Shown: positions 8,578-18,414, numbered from the stretch's first letter. The stretch is 64,000 bases of DNA from Arthrobacter sp. ISL-28 (GCF_018613875.1 NZ_JAGGPJ010000007.1:310001-374000), one strand, 5' to 3'. Notes: generated by a model not told the origin, from the letters alone. Numbers and translations: made by a program.

Positions 8578-9807
8578 ATGCAGACTTCGGGCGCCAGCCG
8601 TTCAGCCAGCCGATCAGCAGCGGCCCAGCCGCGCAGAATCGTCCTCCTCGGATCCACCGGTTCCATCGGCACCCAGGCGATTGACGTCGTCGACGACGCC
8701 CCGCACCTTTTCGAGGTCGTGGCGCTCAGCGCCGGCGGCGGCAATCTTGAACTCCTCGCACGGCAGGCTGTTCATACGAGGGCACGGGCGGTGGGGATCG
8801 CCGCCGGCGATCCCGGCCGCCTCCAGGAGCTGATCGACGACGCCGCCCGGGCCGCCGGGCTCGCGTCGTACCGTCCGGAGATCATCGCCGGCCCGGACGC
8901 CTCCACCAGGATCGCCGCCGTGGACGCCGACGTGGTGCTCAACGGCATCACCGGTTCCATCGGCCTGGCGCCGACCCTTGCCGCCCTCGAGACCGGAGCC
9001 ACCCTCGCGCTGGCCAACAAGGAGTCCCTGATTGTGGGCGGCTCGCTCGTCAAAGCCGCCGCCGCGGACGGGCAGATCGTGCCGGTGGACTCCGAACACT
9101 CTGCCATTGCGCAGTGCCTGCGCTCAGGTTCCGCCGCCGAGGTGGACAGGCTCATCCTCACCGCGTCCGGCGGCCCGTTCCGCGGCCGCACCCGGGAACA
9201 GCTGGCGGACGTCACCCCCGAGGAAGCCCTGGCCCATCCCACCTGGGACATGGGCCTGATGGTCACCACCAACTCCGCCAGCCTTGTCAACAAGGGGCTG
9301 GAGGTGATCGAGGCGCACCTGCTCTTCGATATCCCGCTGGACCGGATCGACGTGGTGGTCCATCCGCAGTCCGTGGTCCACTCCATGGTGCAGTTCGTGG
9401 ACGGCTCCGTGATCGCCCAGGCCTCCCCCCCGGATATGCGCCTGCCCATCGCCCTTGGGCTGGGCTGGCCGGAGCGGGTTCCGGGCGCGGCCCCCGCCTG
9501 CGACTGGACCCGGGCCACGAGCTGGACCTTCGAGCCGCTGGATGCGGGAGCGTTCCCCGCCGTCGGGCTCGCGAAGGCCGCCGCGAAGCAGGGGAGCACC
9601 TACCCCGCCGTGTTCAATGCAGCCAATGAGGAGGCCGTGATGGCCTTCCACGAAGGCCGCATCCGGTTCACTGACATTGTGGATACCATCGAAGCTGTTC
9701 TCAGCGAACATCCGGGTTCTTCCCGGCTAACGGTCGAGTCCGTGCTGGATGCTGAAAAGTGGGCACGAGCGCGCACCCACGAACGTTTAGCAGTGAGCAG
9801 TCTCTAG
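8578..9807 (+). CDS. dxr: 1-deoxy-D-xylulose-5-phosphate reductoisomerase
   Basis: The 409-residue protein converts 1-deoxy-D-xylulose 5-phosphate to 2-C-methyl-D-erythritol 4-phosphate with NADPH, the first committed MEP-pathway step. It has the nucleotide-binding [16 protein letters not shown] (about residues 22-37), [16 protein letters not shown] (metal-ligand Asp and Glu), [11 protein letters not shown] and the [21 protein letters not shown] region summarised by its core [10 protein letters not shown]. Start: ATG preceded by a -10-like GATACT with six-base spacing and no Shine-Dalgarno. The first 19 residues are serine-rich and variable. It is followed after 18 bases by the RseP-type protease, and ispG of the same pathway lies 3 kb downstream. 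Confidence 0.97.
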   Translation: MQTSGASRSASRSAAAQPRRIVLLGSTGSIGTQAIDVVDDAPHLFEVVALSAGGGNLELLARQAVHTRARAVGIAAGDPGRLQELIDDAARAAGLASYRPEIIAGPDASTRIAAVDADVVLNGITGSIGLAPTLAALETGATLALANKESLIVGGSLVKAAAADGQIVPVDSEHSAIAQCLRSGSAAEVDRLILTASGGPFRGRTREQLADVTPEEALAHPTWDMGLMVTTNSASLVNKGLEVIEAHLLFDIPLDRIDVVVHPQSVVHSMVQFVDGSVIAQASPPDMRLPIALGLGWPERVPGAAPACDWTRATSWTFEPLDAGAFPAVGLAKAAAKQGSTYPAVFNAANEEAVMAFHEGRIRFTDIVDTIEAVLSEHPGSSRLTVESVLDAEKWARARTHERLAVSSL

Positions 9808-9825
9808 GAAGCAGCAGATCGAAGC

Positions 9826-11157
9826 ATGAGTCCCGTTATCCTCTTCATCCTCGGTGTCGTCTTTGTTGCCATCGGCATCGCCGTTTCCATTGCCCTGCAC
9901 GAGGTGGGGCACCTGCTTCCCGCCAAGCTGTTCAAGGTGCGCGTCACCAAGTACATGATCGGCTTCGGCCCCACCCTCTGGTCGAAAAAGAAGGGTGAGA
10001 CCGAATACGGCTTCAAGGCCCTTCCGCTGGGCGGCTTCGTGTCCATGATCGGCATGTACCCGCCCAACAAGGAGGACGGTACCGTGCGGCCCTCCAGCAC
10101 CGGCATGTTTCAGACGCTGGCCACCGAGGCCCGCTCCATGGCCCATGAAGAGGTGGGTCCGGGCGACGAAAACCGGGTCTTCTACCGGCTTCCGGTCTGG
10201 AAGAAGATCGTCGTGATGCTGGGCGGGCCTGCGATGAACCTGCTGATCGGCCTGGTGCTCACCGCGGTGCTGCTGATGGGGTTCGGCATCGCCACCCCGA
10301 CCACGACCATCGCCGACGTCTCCAAATGCCAGGTCAAGGCCGGAGAGACCATCGACCCGGACTCCGCCGACTGCAAGCTGACGCCTGCCGCCTCCGCCGG
10401 CCTCAAGCCCAACGACGTCGTCACCTCCTTTGACGGCAAGCCCGTGACCAGCTGGGACCAACTCACCGGCTGGATCCGCGCGTCCGCCGGAAGGGAAGTC
10501 AGCATGACCGTAGAGCGGAACGGCGCCCGGGTTGCCACCACCGTTACACCGGTGCTGTCGGCGCGGCCGGTCATCGGGGCGGACGGCCGGCAGGCGAAGG
10601 ACGACCAGGGCAAGCTCCTGTATCAGGACGTCGGCTTCCTGGGCGTCGGTGCCCAGACCACGCTGGTTGCCCAACCGGCGTCGTCCGTCCTGCCCATGGC
10701 GGGGGAGAACATCAAGCAGATTGCCGGCGTCATCCTGAACCTCCCGGCGCGGGTGGCCGGAGTGGCCAAGGCTGCCTTCAGCGAAGAGCCGCGCGATCCG
10801 AATGGTCCCATCAGCGTGGTCGGCGTAGGCAGGGTGGCCGGCGAAGTCGCCGCGATGGAACAGGTGCCGGTGCAGTCCAGAATTGGCGCCCTCGTAGGCC
10901 TGCTCGCCGGACTGAATTTCGCGCTTGCGGTCTTCAACCTGATACCGCTGCTGCCGCTCGACGGCGGACATGTGGCGGGCGCGCTGTACGAAGCGGTCCG
11001 GCGGCGCGTGGCCAAACTCTTCGGCAAGCCTGATCCAGGCGCTTTCGACATCGCCAAAATGCTCCCCGTGACGTACGTGGTGGCTGGGTTGCTGATGGGC
11101 ATGGGTGCGCTTCTCATCTATGCGGACATCGTGAAACCAGTAAATCTCTTCGGCTAG
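9826..11157 (+). CDS. RseP-type site-2 metalloprotease
   Basis: The 443-residue membrane protein has the zinc-binding HEVGH motif in the first membrane segment (near residue 25), a central PDZ-like region (LKPNDVVTSFDGKPVTSWDQL) and the second metal-site motif NLIPLLPLDGGH near the C-terminus. Site-2 proteases of this family (RseP in E. coli, Rip1 in mycobacteria) cut anti-sigma factors or other membrane proteins within the bilayer. It follows dxr after 18 bases and is probably in the same operon, the usual actinobacterial arrangement. Its substrate is not visible here. Confidence 0.93.
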   Translation: MSPVILFILGVVFVAIGIAVSIALHEVGHLLPAKLFKVRVTKYMIGFGPTLWSKKKGETEYGFKALPLGGFVSMIGMYPPNKEDGTVRPSSTGMFQTLATEARSMAHEEVGPGDENRVFYRLPVWKKIVVMLGGPAMNLLIGLVLTAVLLMGFGIATPTTTIADVSKCQVKAGETIDPDSADCKLTPAASAGLKPNDVVTSFDGKPVTSWDQLTGWIRASAGREVSMTVERNGARVATTVTPVLSARPVIGADGRQAKDDQGKLLYQDVGFLGVGAQTTLVAQPASSVLPMAGENIKQIAGVILNLPARVAGVAKAAFSEEPRDPNGPISVVGVGRVAGEVAAMEQVPVQSRIGALVGLLAGLNFALAVFNLIPLLPLDGGHVAGALYEAVRRRVAKLFGKPDPGAFDIAKMLPVTYVVAGLLMGMGALLIYADIVKPVNLFG

Positions 11158-11165
11158 AACTCATC

Positions 11166-11215
11166 GGCTGATTACCGATTATCAACGATTTCAGACTGAT
11201 ATCCGATAATCAGCC
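11166..11215. promoter_or_regulatory. Inverted and direct repeats upstream of the satD-like gene
   Basis: GGCTGATTA (11166-11174) and TAATCAGCC (11207-11215) form perfect 9-bp arms. Inside lie two near-identical elements, CCGATTATC (11175-11183) and CCGATAATC (11203-11211), 28 bp apart centre to centre. The AT-rich repeats sit just upstream of the likely promoter of the satD-like gene, whose product has a C-terminal helix-turn-helix, so autoregulation is plausible. No T-tract follows, arguing against a simple terminator for rseP. Confidence 0.5.
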
Positions 11216-11223
11216 TTAAATGA

Positions 11224-11252
11224 TTGATATTTTCGAATATGCCCCTTACGGT
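11224..11252 (+). promoter_or_regulatory. Promoter of the satD-like gene
   Basis: TTGATA (11224-11229), a 17-base spacer and TACGGT (11247-11252) precede the ATG at 11259 by six bases, fitting a leaderless transcript. An ATATT/AATAT hairpin-like element (11228-11241) lies in the spacer. Confidence 0.6.
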
Positions 11253-11258
11253 TGAGGC

Positions 11259-11957
11259 ATGTACGTTCTGACGATCGACCAGCGGGGGAGCAGCACCGAT
11301 ATTGACCGCGTGCCCGAACTCCTCGACGGACTGGGCCGGATATCCCCCCGCCGTTTTGAACGCACCGTCGGGGACGAGGTCCAGGGCGTCCTCGATGAGC
11401 CCGCCGATGTGGTGGAGGTGGCTCTCCACGCACTGCGCAGCGGCCTCTGGTACGTGGGGATCGGGATCGGGCCCGTCAATGAACCGCAGCCCGTGAGTCC
11501 CCGCGAAGGGGCGGGAGCCGCCTTCGTGGCCGCTCGGCAGGCAGTGGAACGGGCCAAGGCCGCCGCCGGCCACGTTCCGGTGGCAGTGGTGTCCGGCGGA
11601 GTCCGGCGGGGTGCGGCAGCGACGGGGGGCGCGGAAGCCGGGGCCAGGGCCTGCGCCAACGCCGAAGCCGTCTTGCGGCTCGTCGGGAGGCTGGTCCAGG
11701 AGCGGACCGACGCCCAGTGGCGGGTAGTGGACGCACTCCGGGCCAAGAACGGGAGAAATCCGGGCCGGCACGGAAAGCAGAAGCAGGTGGCCCAGGAACT
11801 GGGAATCAGTGAACAGTCGGTGAGCCGGGCCATCATCAGGTCAGGATGGCAGGAAGAATGGGCGGCGAGACCCGCGGTGGAAATGCTGCTGGCCACCGCC
11901 CATGGGCTGATCCTTGATGCGTCCAGCCCGGAAGCACGCAACCGAGGAGAACGGTGA
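11259..11957 (+). CDS. SatD-like protein with cyclase-like N-terminus and C-terminal HTH
   Basis: The 232-residue protein looks like a SatD-family protein, a family without settled function. The N-terminal part carries a pattern seen in class III nucleotide cyclases and GGDEF enzymes: a hydrophobic strand ending in Asp (YVLTIDQRGS, Asp7), a GDE turn followed by a hydrophobic strand (RTVGDEVQGVL, 35-45) and a GIGIG strand (YVGIGIGPV, 65-73). Residues about 171-195 (HGKQKQVAQELGISEQSVSRAI) form a helix-turn-helix, given here only as the core VAQELGISEQSVSRA. This may be a DNA-binding sensor derived from a cyclase fold; catalysis is not shown. It overlaps the following membrane-protein gene by four bases (GTGA). 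Confidence 0.6.
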   Translation: MYVLTIDQRGSSTDIDRVPELLDGLGRISPRRFERTVGDEVQGVLDEPADVVEVALHALRSGLWYVGIGIGPVNEPQPVSPREGAGAAFVAARQAVERAKAAAGHVPVAVVSGGVRRGAAATGGAEAGARACANAEAVLRLVGRLVQERTDAQWRVVDALRAKNGRNPGRHGKQKQVAQELGISEQSVSRAIIRSGWQEEWAARPAVEMLLATAHGLILDASSPEARNRGER

Positions 11958-12439
11958 ACGCACTCTGGATCGCAGCGGCCCTGCTGACAGCCGGCTTCGT
12001 GGGCTGGCCCGTCACGGCGCTGGTATTCAAGCTCGCCCGCACCATCGATGACAGGGCCGACGCCGTCACCGGCGCGGCCGACAACGCCGACGATCCCTCG
12101 GCCGATGTCACCGTGGACCGTGCAAACTCCCTAGACCTTGAAAACACCGTGGACGGCAACATCACGGTGCCCGGGGAATCCTCCACGGAGCCGCCAACGA
12201 CGCGGATCCTGCGTGGCGGGGCCATCATCGGAGTGCTGGAACGGCTGGCCGTGTGCCTTGCCATCCTGGCTGGCCAGCCTGTGGCCATCGCCTATGTGGT
12301 AGCCATCAAAGGCCTTGGCCGCTTCGCCGAACTCAAGGAGACGCCGGTCGCTGCTGAACGCTTCATCATCGGGACCCTCTCCTCCATGCTCTGGGCGGCG
12401 GGAGTTGCTGCCTTCGTGAAGGTGGTGATCCTCGGGTAG
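11954..12439 (+). CDS. Membrane protein partnered with the SatD-like protein
   Basis: The 161-residue protein has an N-terminal membrane helix (ALWIAAALLTAGFVGWPV), a polar stretch of about 50 residues, and two C-terminal hydrophobic segments (GVLERLAVCLAILAG, GTLSSMLWAAGVAAFVKVVI) joined by AIKGLGRFAEL...AAERFIIGTLSS. The ERL, AxKGxxRFxEL and IGTLxS pattern resembles the C-terminal part of DUF3307-type membrane proteins often encoded beside SatD. The GTG start overlaps the upstream stop (GTGA), so the two are translationally coupled. Function is unknown; a membrane effector or receptor for the SatD-like protein is an inference. Confidence 0.6.
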   Translation: MNALWIAAALLTAGFVGWPVTALVFKLARTIDDRADAVTGAADNADDPSADVTVDRANSLDLENTVDGNITVPGESSTEPPTTRILRGGAIIGVLERLAVCLAILAGQPVAIAYVVAIKGLGRFAELKETPVAAERFIIGTLSSMLWAAGVAAFVKVVILG

Positions 12440-12452
12440 GGCGGCTGCGGGA

Positions 12453-12458
12453 TAGGGT
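12453..12458 (+). promoter_or_regulatory. -10 element, leaderless start of YciI-like gene
   Basis: TAGGGT ends six bases before the ATG at 12465, with no Shine-Dalgarno between. Confidence 0.45.
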
Positions 12459-12464
12459 ATCTGT

Positions 12465-12755
12465 ATGACTGTTTTTGCTGTTGAGTACGTATACGATGCC
12501 GAGTCTTCTGAAGCCCGTGACGCCAGCCGTCCGTCGCACCGTGAATGGACCGCGGAACTGGTAAAGGACGGCGTGCTCCTCGCCAGCGGGCCTTACGGTG
12601 ACGGCGCCGGTGCCCTGCTGATCTTCAAGGCCGCCGATGAGAGCGCGCTGAACGACATCCTCAAGCAGGACCCCTTTGCAGCCGCCGGTGTCATCTCGGG
12701 CATCCGCACCACGGAATGGGCCCCGGTGACCGGCCTCCTCGCCGACCACGCCTAA
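12465..12755 (+). CDS. YciI-like ferredoxin-fold protein
   Basis: This 96-residue protein matches the YciI/YCII family: FAVEYVYD at the N-terminus, RPSHREWTAELVKDGVLLASGP with the conserved His/Asp region (core HREWTAEL), and DPFAAAGVISGIRTTEW at the end. The family has an alpha-beta ferredoxin-like fold; most members are uncharacterised, a few are dechlorinating or muconolactone-type enzymes. It follows the satD-like pair after 25 bases but appears to have its own promoter. Confidence 0.8.
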   Translation: MTVFAVEYVYDAESSEARDASRPSHREWTAELVKDGVLLASGPYGDGAGALLIFKAADESALNDILKQDPFAAAGVISGIRTTEWAPVTGLLADHA

Positions 12756-12791
12756 CCCCGTACCACCACCTCTTCTATACAAGGAGTCCTC

Positions 12792-13958
12792 GTGACCTCG
12801 GTCAGCTTGGGAATGCCATCCGCACCACCTCCCGTCCTTGCTCCCCGCCGCAAGACGCGGCAGATCAAAGTCGGCTCCGTAGGCGTCGGTTCCGACTCGC
12901 CCATCAGCGTGCAGTCGATGACCACCACCCCCACCACGGACATCAACGCCACGCTGCAGCAGATCGCAGAACTGACGGCGTCCGGCTGCGACATCGTCCG
13001 GGTGGCCTGCCCCTCCGCGGATGACGCTGAGGCCCTCCCCATCATCGCCAGGAAGTCCCAGATCCCGGTCATCGCCGACATCCACTTCCAGCCGAAATAC
13101 GTCTTCGCCGCCATCGAGGCCGGCTGCGCCGCCGTGCGGGTCAACCCCGGCAACATCCGCAAGTTCGATGACCAGGTCAAGGAAATCGCCAGGGCTGCCA
13201 AAGACCACGGCACGTCGATCCGCATCGGTGTCAATGCCGGGTCCCTGGAGCCGGGCATCCTGAAGAAATACGGCAAGGCCACCCCGGAAGCCCTGGTTGA
13301 ATCGGCCGTCTGGGAAGCCTCCCTGTTTGAGGAGCACGGCTTCCACGACTTCAAGATCTCGGTCAAGCACAACGACCCCGTCATCATGGTCGCGGCCTAC
13401 GAGATGCTCGCCGAAAAGGGGGACTGGCCGCTGCACCTGGGCGTCACCGAGGCCGGGCCCGCCTTCCAGGGCACCATCAAGTCCGCCACCGCCTTCGGCG
13501 CCCTGCTGTCCCGGGGCATCGGCGACACCATTCGTGTGTCCCTGTCCGCCCCTCCGGTTGAGGAGATCAAGGTGGGCAACCAGATTCTGCAGTCGCTGAA
13601 CCTCCGCCCACGCAAGCTGGAAATTGTGTCCTGCCCGTCCTGCGGGCGCGCACAGGTGGACGTCTACACCCTGGCCGAACAGGTGACCGCGGGACTCGAG
13701 GGCATGGAGATCCCGCTGCGCGTCGCCGTCATGGGCTGTGTGGTCAACGGACCGGGTGAAGCACGTGAAGCTGACCTGGGCGTTGCCTCCGGCAACGGCA
13801 AGGGCCAGATTTTTGTGAAGGGAGAGGTCATCAAGACTGTCCCTGAGAGCCAGATTGTTGAGACACTGATCGAAGAGGCCATGCGTATCGCAGAAGAGAT
13901 GGGGGAGGCCGATGGCGAAGATGCTGTCAAGGGTAGCCCCGTGGTTAGCGTCTCATAG
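12792..13958 (+). CDS. ispG: 4-hydroxy-3-methylbut-2-en-1-yl diphosphate synthase (GcpE)
   Basis: The 388-residue protein reduces the cyclic diphosphate of the MEP pathway to HMBPP using a [4Fe-4S] cluster. The TIM-barrel part shows [26 protein letters not shown] and [11 protein letters not shown], and the cluster-binding C-terminal part shows the CPSCGR pair and [11 protein letters not shown] with the third cysteine. Length and motifs are those of the short bacterial form. Start: GTG with an AAGGAG Shine-Dalgarno eight bases upstream. It is separated from dxr and rseP by the SatD-like module. Confidence 0.97.
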   Translation: MTSVSLGMPSAPPPVLAPRRKTRQIKVGSVGVGSDSPISVQSMTTTPTTDINATLQQIAELTASGCDIVRVACPSADDAEALPIIARKSQIPVIADIHFQPKYVFAAIEAGCAAVRVNPGNIRKFDDQVKEIARAAKDHGTSIRIGVNAGSLEPGILKKYGKATPEALVESAVWEASLFEEHGFHDFKISVKHNDPVIMVAAYEMLAEKGDWPLHLGVTEAGPAFQGTIKSATAFGALLSRGIGDTIRVSLSAPPVEEIKVGNQILQSLNLRPRKLEIVSCPSCGRAQVDVYTLAEQVTAGLEGMEIPLRVAVMGCVVNGPGEAREADLGVASGNGKGQIFVKGEVIKTVPESQIVETLIEEAMRIAEEMGEADGEDAVKGSPVVSVS

Positions 13959-14808
13959 GGATGGAACCGCCCCGGACGGGGTAACCGTGCGGGCACTCGG
14001 TGTGCCGGATACGGCCGCGCTGCATGGACTGGCCAGCACTGATCCGGTGGCCAATGTCTTCATCCTGGCGCACTTGGAATCGACGGGGTCCGCTGCCCCC
14101 ACTCCCGGCGGTGCCACTGTCCTGGGCGTCTTCGACGACGATTCACTGGTTGGGGCCTGCTGGGCAGGCGCCAACCTGGTCCCGGTCCAACTCACACCCG
14201 GGCTTGCCGGGGCAGTGGCCGCTGCGGCCCACCGCTCCGGCCGCAGGTATGCCTCCATCTTCGGTCCAGCGCCCACCGTGCTGGCGCTGCACAGCCAGCT
14301 GGAGCAGCTGGGTCATGTGGCGCACGAAGTGCGGCCGGACCAGCCCCTGATGACCATTGCGGGACCGCCCGCGGTGGAGCCCAACTGGCAATTGGGGTTC
14401 GGGCAATACGCCGACTTCGACACCATCCTCCCCGCCTGCGCGGCGATGTTCGAGGAAGAAGTGGGCTACTCGCCGTATCTCGGGGGCCGCGACTTCTATA
14501 GCCGCCGCGTCGCAGGGCTGATCCGCCAAGGGCACTCCCTGGTTCACCTCAGCGACGGCGAAGTAGTGTTCAAAGCCGAGCTCGGCGCGGTGACCTCCGA
14601 GGTCACTCAGGTGCAGGGCGTCTGGATGAATCCCAGCTACCGCGGACTTGGACTGAGTGCCGGCTACATGGCTGCCGTGGTGCTGCTGGCCCAAAAAATG
14701 GCACCCATCACCTCCCTCTATGTCAACGACTACAACTCCCGTGCCCGCGCCACCTACGAGCGCGTTGGCTTCCGCCAAGTAGGAACGTTCGCTACAGTGC
14801 TGTTCTGA
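13912..14808 (+). CDS. DUF4081/GNAT-family N-acetyltransferase
   Basis: The 298-residue protein has an N-terminal DUF4081-like region ([20 protein letters not shown]) and a C-terminal acetyltransferase domain with [15 protein letters not shown] as the acetyl-CoA loop and [16 protein letters not shown], typical GNAT motifs. This gene usually follows ispG in actinobacteria. The annotated start overlaps ispG by 47 bases; a later start such as the GTG at 13987 is possible and would still keep the DUF4081 part. Its acceptor substrate is unknown. Confidence 0.85.
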   Translation: MAKMLSRVAPWLASHRDGTAPDGVTVRALGVPDTAALHGLASTDPVANVFILAHLESTGSAAPTPGGATVLGVFDDDSLVGACWAGANLVPVQLTPGLAGAVAAAAHRSGRRYASIFGPAPTVLALHSQLEQLGHVAHEVRPDQPLMTIAGPPAVEPNWQLGFGQYADFDTILPACAAMFEEEVGYSPYLGGRDFYSRRVAGLIRQGHSLVHLSDGEVVFKAELGAVTSEVTQVQGVWMNPSYRGLGLSAGYMAAVVLLAQKMAPITSLYVNDYNSRARATYERVGFRQVGTFATVLF

Positions 14809-14847
14809 CCGGCCGCCCTGGCGGGTATCAGGTTCTTTGGGGGATAA

Positions 14848-15627
14848 ATGAACAAATCTGCTGCGCGCCTCTTCGGAGTGACCATTCTGGCGGCTTTCAG
14901 CGTTGCCGCCTGCGGCGGAAACGGGGACAACGCGGGCAGCGGCAATACGGCTGCAGCTGAGACCGCACCGTCGGCCACCGCCCCTGCAGCGCCGGAAGCC
15001 ACCACGGCCAGCCCCACACCCACGGCGCCGCCGGTCAAGATGTACACAAGCCAGGAACTGGCCGCGCTCATGAACAAGATCCGTGACGGCAAAGGGGCAA
15101 AGCTGGCTGTGATGTCCGGCGAAGACCTGTCGGGCCAAGTTGAACAGGCCAATGCTCTGATGGAGCAGATGACCATCGAGCCCAAGGAATGCGGGGATAT
15201 GGTCGTGGCAGGTTCCATGGAGCCGCCCGCCGGTGTTGCCGTGGCAGCAGGCGTCAGCATGGACGCCGCTGCTGAAGCGCTGGCGACGGTGACCTTGATG
15301 TCCGGGGTGGATGAGGACCTTTTGGAGAAGACCGTATCCACGAACGCCGATCAGGTCACAAAATGTAAGGCCATGTCGATCACCATGCAGGGGGTCAAGG
15401 TCGAGGCCGCTACCACCGAGATCACCGGCCTTGGATCAACCCCGGGAACCCTCGCCTACCGCACGGACATCACGCTGCCAGACGGGCAGCAGCAGTCCAC
15501 GGTCACGGCCTACGCGATCAAGGGCGGCGTCCTCATATCCTCAATGGCCTCCGGAGCCAACGCCGGCACCGCAGGGGCCTCCACCGCGGGCGCCTTGCTG
15601 GACCAGGCAGCAAAACTCATCAAGTAA
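14848..15627 (+). CDS. Predicted lipoprotein
   Basis: The 259-residue product begins with a lipoprotein signal peptide: MNKSAAR, a hydrophobic core (LFGVTILAAFSVAA) and Cys22 in VAAC. After the cysteine comes a flexible Gly/Ala/Thr/Pro stretch to about residue 60, then a globular domain without membrane segments. The C-terminal part resembles sensor-type lipoproteins of mycobacteria and corynebacteria (PknH-like extracellular or LpqN-type folds) only in general composition, so no function is assigned. A GGGGGATAA ribosome-binding sequence precedes the ATG. Confidence 0.8.
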   Translation: MNKSAARLFGVTILAAFSVAACGGNGDNAGSGNTAAAETAPSATAPAAPEATTASPTPTAPPVKMYTSQELAALMNKIRDGKGAKLAVMSGEDLSGQVEQANALMEQMTIEPKECGDMVVAGSMEPPAGVAVAAGVSMDAAAEALATVTLMSGVDEDLLEKTVSTNADQVTKCKAMSITMQGVKVEAATTEITGLGSTPGTLAYRTDITLPDGQQQSTVTAYAIKGGVLISSMASGANAGTAGASTAGALLDQAAKLIK

Positions 15628-15658
15628 GGATTCAGCCCAGGAGTCCGTCGAGGGAGCC

Positions 15659-15701
15659 CCTGTTGCGGAGCCGCTGTGCACCTGTTGCGGCCCTGTTGCA
15701 G
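15659..15701 (+). repeat. Direct repeats CCTGTTGCGG upstream of proS
   Basis: Three copies of a 10-mer lie in the 159-bp gap before proS: CCTGTTGCGG at 15659-15668 and 15681-15690, and CCTGTTGCAG at 15692-15701. Spacings are 22 and 11 bp, about two and one helical turns. The rest of the gap shows a possible TAGATT -10 (15734-15739) and no T-box-like structure. Confidence 0.5.
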
Positions 15702-15786
15702 GACCGCCCGGAAGCCGCGTCGCCTGGTTGCCGGTAGATTAGTATCCAGACAATCAGCAATTCCCCCCAGAAACGGATACTTACCC

Positions 15787-17598
15787 GTGGTCCTTCGACT
15801 TTCCAAGCTGTTCCTGCGCACCCTGCGTGAAGACCCCGCTGATGCCGAAGTGGCCAGCCACAGGCTCCTCGTGCGCGCCGGCTACATTCGCCGCGCGGCA
15901 CCGGGAATCTACACGTGGCTGCCCTTGGGACTCAGCGTGCTGCGCAAGGTGGAGCAGGTGATCCGCGAGGAGATGGCTGCCATCGGCGCGCAGGAAGTCC
16001 ACTTCCCGGCCCTGCTGCCCAAGGAGCCCTACGAGGCCACCAACCGCTGGACGGAGTACGGCGAGGGCATCTTCCGGCTGAAGGACCGCAAGGGCGGGGA
16101 CTACCTGCTGGCTCCCACCCACGAGGAAATGTTCACTCTGCTGGTCAAGGACCTGTATTCCTCGTACAAGGACCTGCCGCTGAGCATCTACCAGATCCAG
16201 AACAAGTACCGCGACGAGGCACGGCCCCGCGCCGGCCTGCTGCGCGGCCGCGAGTTCATCATGAAGGACTCTTACTCGTTCGACGTTGACGACGCCGGCC
16301 TGGACGCGAGCTACAACGCGCACCGCGCCGCCTACCTGAAGATCTTCGACCGTCTCGGCCTCGACGTTGTTCCCGTGGCTGCCACGGCGGGGGCCATGGG
16401 TGGCTCCAGGAGCGAGGAGTTCCTGCACCCCACGGAGATCGGCGAAGACACGTTCGTGCGGTCGGCAGGCGGTTACGCCGCTAACGTCGAGGCCGTGACC
16501 ACCGTGGTCCCCGGTAAGATCGACTTCACGGATGCCCCGGCGGCCGAGATCAGGGATACCCCGAACACCCCGACGATCGAGACCCTCGTGGCTTCAGCCA
16601 ATGAGCTTGTTCCCCGGAGCGAGGCCGACGGCGGCCCGTGGACGGCCGCCGACACGCTGAAGAACGTGGTCCTCGCCGTGACCCTGCCGACCGGTGAGCG
16701 CCAGATCGTGGTTATCGGCGTGCCAGGTGACCGTGGCGTGGACCTGAAGCGCGTTGAGGCCAATATCGGCGCCTACCTGCCCGTCGCCGGCGAAATCAAC
16801 GTCGAAGCTGCCGGAGACGAGGACCTGGCAAAGAACCCGCTCATCGTGCGCGGCTACCTTGGCCCGGGAATGTCGCTGGACGAACCCCTGCTCGGGTTGG
16901 AAGGCGCTGCCAAACTGCTCTACCTCGTGGACCCTCGCATCGTCAGCGGCACTGCCTGGGTGACCGGTGCCAACATGGCCGGCAAGCACGTGTTCGGGTT
17001 GGTGGCCGGCCGCGACTTCGGCTGGGATGGCGTCATTGAATGCACCGAGGTCCGCGCCGGTGACGAAGCACCGGACGGCTCCGGTCCGCTCGAGACCGCC
17101 CGCGGCATCGAAATGGGTCACATCTTCCAGCTCGGCCGCAAGTACGCCGAAGCCCTTGAGCTGAAGGTCCTGGACAAGAACGGCAAGCAGGTCGTGGTGA
17201 CGATGGGTTCCTACGGTGTTGGCGTGACCCGTGCCGTGGCCGCCCTCGCTGAATCGAACCACGACGCCAGGGGCCTGGTCTGGCCGCGGGCAGTGGCTCC
17301 GGCGGACGTCCACGTCGTGGCCGTGGGCCGGGGGGATGAGATCTTCGCCGCGGCGGAGCAGCTCGCCCTTGAACTCGAAGCGGCCGGCCTGGACGTCATC
17401 TACGATGACCGTCCCAAGGTATCTCCGGGCGTGAAGTTCGGCGACGCGGAGCTGGTGGGCGTACCCACCATCCTGGCCGTCGGCAAGGGACTCGTGGACG
17501 GGGTCGTCGAGATCAAGGACCGCCGCAGCGGCGAGGCGGAAAACGTTGCAGTGGACAAGGCCGTTGACTTCGTGGTCAACGCCGTCCGCAACAGCTGA
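15787..17598 (+). CDS. proS: Prolyl-tRNA synthetase
   Basis: The 603-residue class II synthetase charges tRNA-Pro. It has [18 protein letters not shown] at the N-terminus, [14 protein letters not shown] (motif 1 area), FRDEARPR-like motif 2 seen as [18 protein letters not shown], the bacterial editing insertion (about residues 225-400), and motif 3-like [14 protein letters not shown], followed by the anticodon-binding domain. I chose the GTG at 15787 because the family's conserved N-terminus starts there; the longer frame from 15676 adds unrelated sequence. The family normally includes the editing domain at this length. Confidence 0.97.
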   Translation: MVLRLSKLFLRTLREDPADAEVASHRLLVRAGYIRRAAPGIYTWLPLGLSVLRKVEQVIREEMAAIGAQEVHFPALLPKEPYEATNRWTEYGEGIFRLKDRKGGDYLLAPTHEEMFTLLVKDLYSSYKDLPLSIYQIQNKYRDEARPRAGLLRGREFIMKDSYSFDVDDAGLDASYNAHRAAYLKIFDRLGLDVVPVAATAGAMGGSRSEEFLHPTEIGEDTFVRSAGGYAANVEAVTTVVPGKIDFTDAPAAEIRDTPNTPTIETLVASANELVPRSEADGGPWTAADTLKNVVLAVTLPTGERQIVVIGVPGDRGVDLKRVEANIGAYLPVAGEINVEAAGDEDLAKNPLIVRGYLGPGMSLDEPLLGLEGAAKLLYLVDPRIVSGTAWVTGANMAGKHVFGLVAGRDFGWDGVIECTEVRAGDEAPDGSGPLETARGIEMGHIFQLGRKYAEALELKVLDKNGKQVVVTMGSYGVGVTRAVAALAESNHDARGLVWPRAVAPADVHVVAVGRGDEIFAAAEQLALELEAAGLDVIYDDRPKVSPGVKFGDAELVGVPTILAVGKGLVDGVVEIKDRRSGEAENVAVDKAVDFVVNAVRNS

Positions 17599-17613
17599 CA
17601 GCCAGCCCACAGG

Positions 17614-18414
17614 GTGGTTTCGGGTTTCGAATCGATCCAGCTCGCCACTGTCATCCTGATAGTGGTGGCCGGCTTCGCTGCGGGTTGGGTGGACGCGGTG
17701 GTGGGCGGCGGAGGCCTGCTGCAGCTTCCGGCGCTACTGCTCGTCCCGGGCATCACTCCGGTGCAGGCCCTCGCCACCAACAAGATGGGGTCCATCTTCG
17801 GCACCACGACGAGCGCCGTCACGTACTACGGCCGTGTCCGGCCGGACTTGTGGACTGCCCTGCCCATGGCAGTCATAGCACTCGCCGGCAGCTTTGGCGG
17901 GGCTTTGCTGGCGGCCCGGTTGCCGGTGGAAGTGTTCAAGCCGATCATCGTGGTGGCGCTGGTCGCCGTCGCGCTTTTTACCGCTTTCAAGCCCGACGCC
18001 GGCCACCTCACCGTACTGAGGCACGGCGGCGGCACCCACTATGTGGTGGCCTGCACCATTGGTGCCGTGATCGGTTTCTACGACGGCCTGATCGGCCCTG
18101 GCACCGGCTCGTTCCTCGTGATCGCGCTGGTTTCGGCGATGGGGTACGCCTTCCTTGAGGCGAGTGCCAAGGCCAAAATCGTCAACATGGCCACGAACGC
18201 CGGTGCGCTGCTGTTTTTCCTGCCACATGGCTCCCTGCTGTGGGGAGTGGGTCTGCTGCTGGGACTCGCGAACATGGCTGGCGGCTATTTGGGCGCGCGC
18301 ACGGCGGTCCGGCAGGGAAACCGGTTCGTGCGGATCGTCTTCCTGGCAGTGGTGGCTGCCCTGATCATCAAACTCGGTTACGACGTCTGGCAGGAGAACT
18401 TCGGGACGGCGTAG
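17614..18414 (+). CDS. TauE/SafE family (TSUP) permease, second copy
   Basis: The 266-residue membrane protein has the TSUP repeat motifs GWVDAVVGGGGLLQLPALLL near residue 27 and GFYDGLIGPGTGSFL near residue 150, here each shown at or below the core length. It differs strongly from the permease at 7.8 kb, which belongs to another branch. The start is a GTG 16 bases after proS; the next in-frame hydrophobic start would be further on, so the N-terminus is uncertain by a few residues. It probably exports a sulfur- or carboxyl-containing anion. Confidence 0.87.
   Translation: MVSGFESIQLATVILIVVAGFAAGWVDAVVGGGGLLQLPALLLVPGITPVQALATNKMGSIFGTTTSAVTYYGRVRPDLWTALPMAVIALAGSFGGALLAARLPVEVFKPIIVVALVAVALFTAFKPDAGHLTVLRHGGGTHYVVACTIGAVIGFYDGLIGPGTGSFLVIALVSAMGYAFLEASAKAKIVNMATNAGALLFFLPHGSLLWGVGLLLGLANMAGGYLGARTAVRQGNRFVRIVFLAVVAALIIKLGYDVWQENFGTA

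Noticed and set aside
9700..9725. A GAAC...GTTC pair near the dxr 3' end as a second LexA box
   Set aside because: The spacer is six bases, not four, and it lies inside coding sequence.
15628..15786. T-box riboswitch before proS
   Set aside because: No T-box sequence or specifier stem is visible, and the gap is too short.
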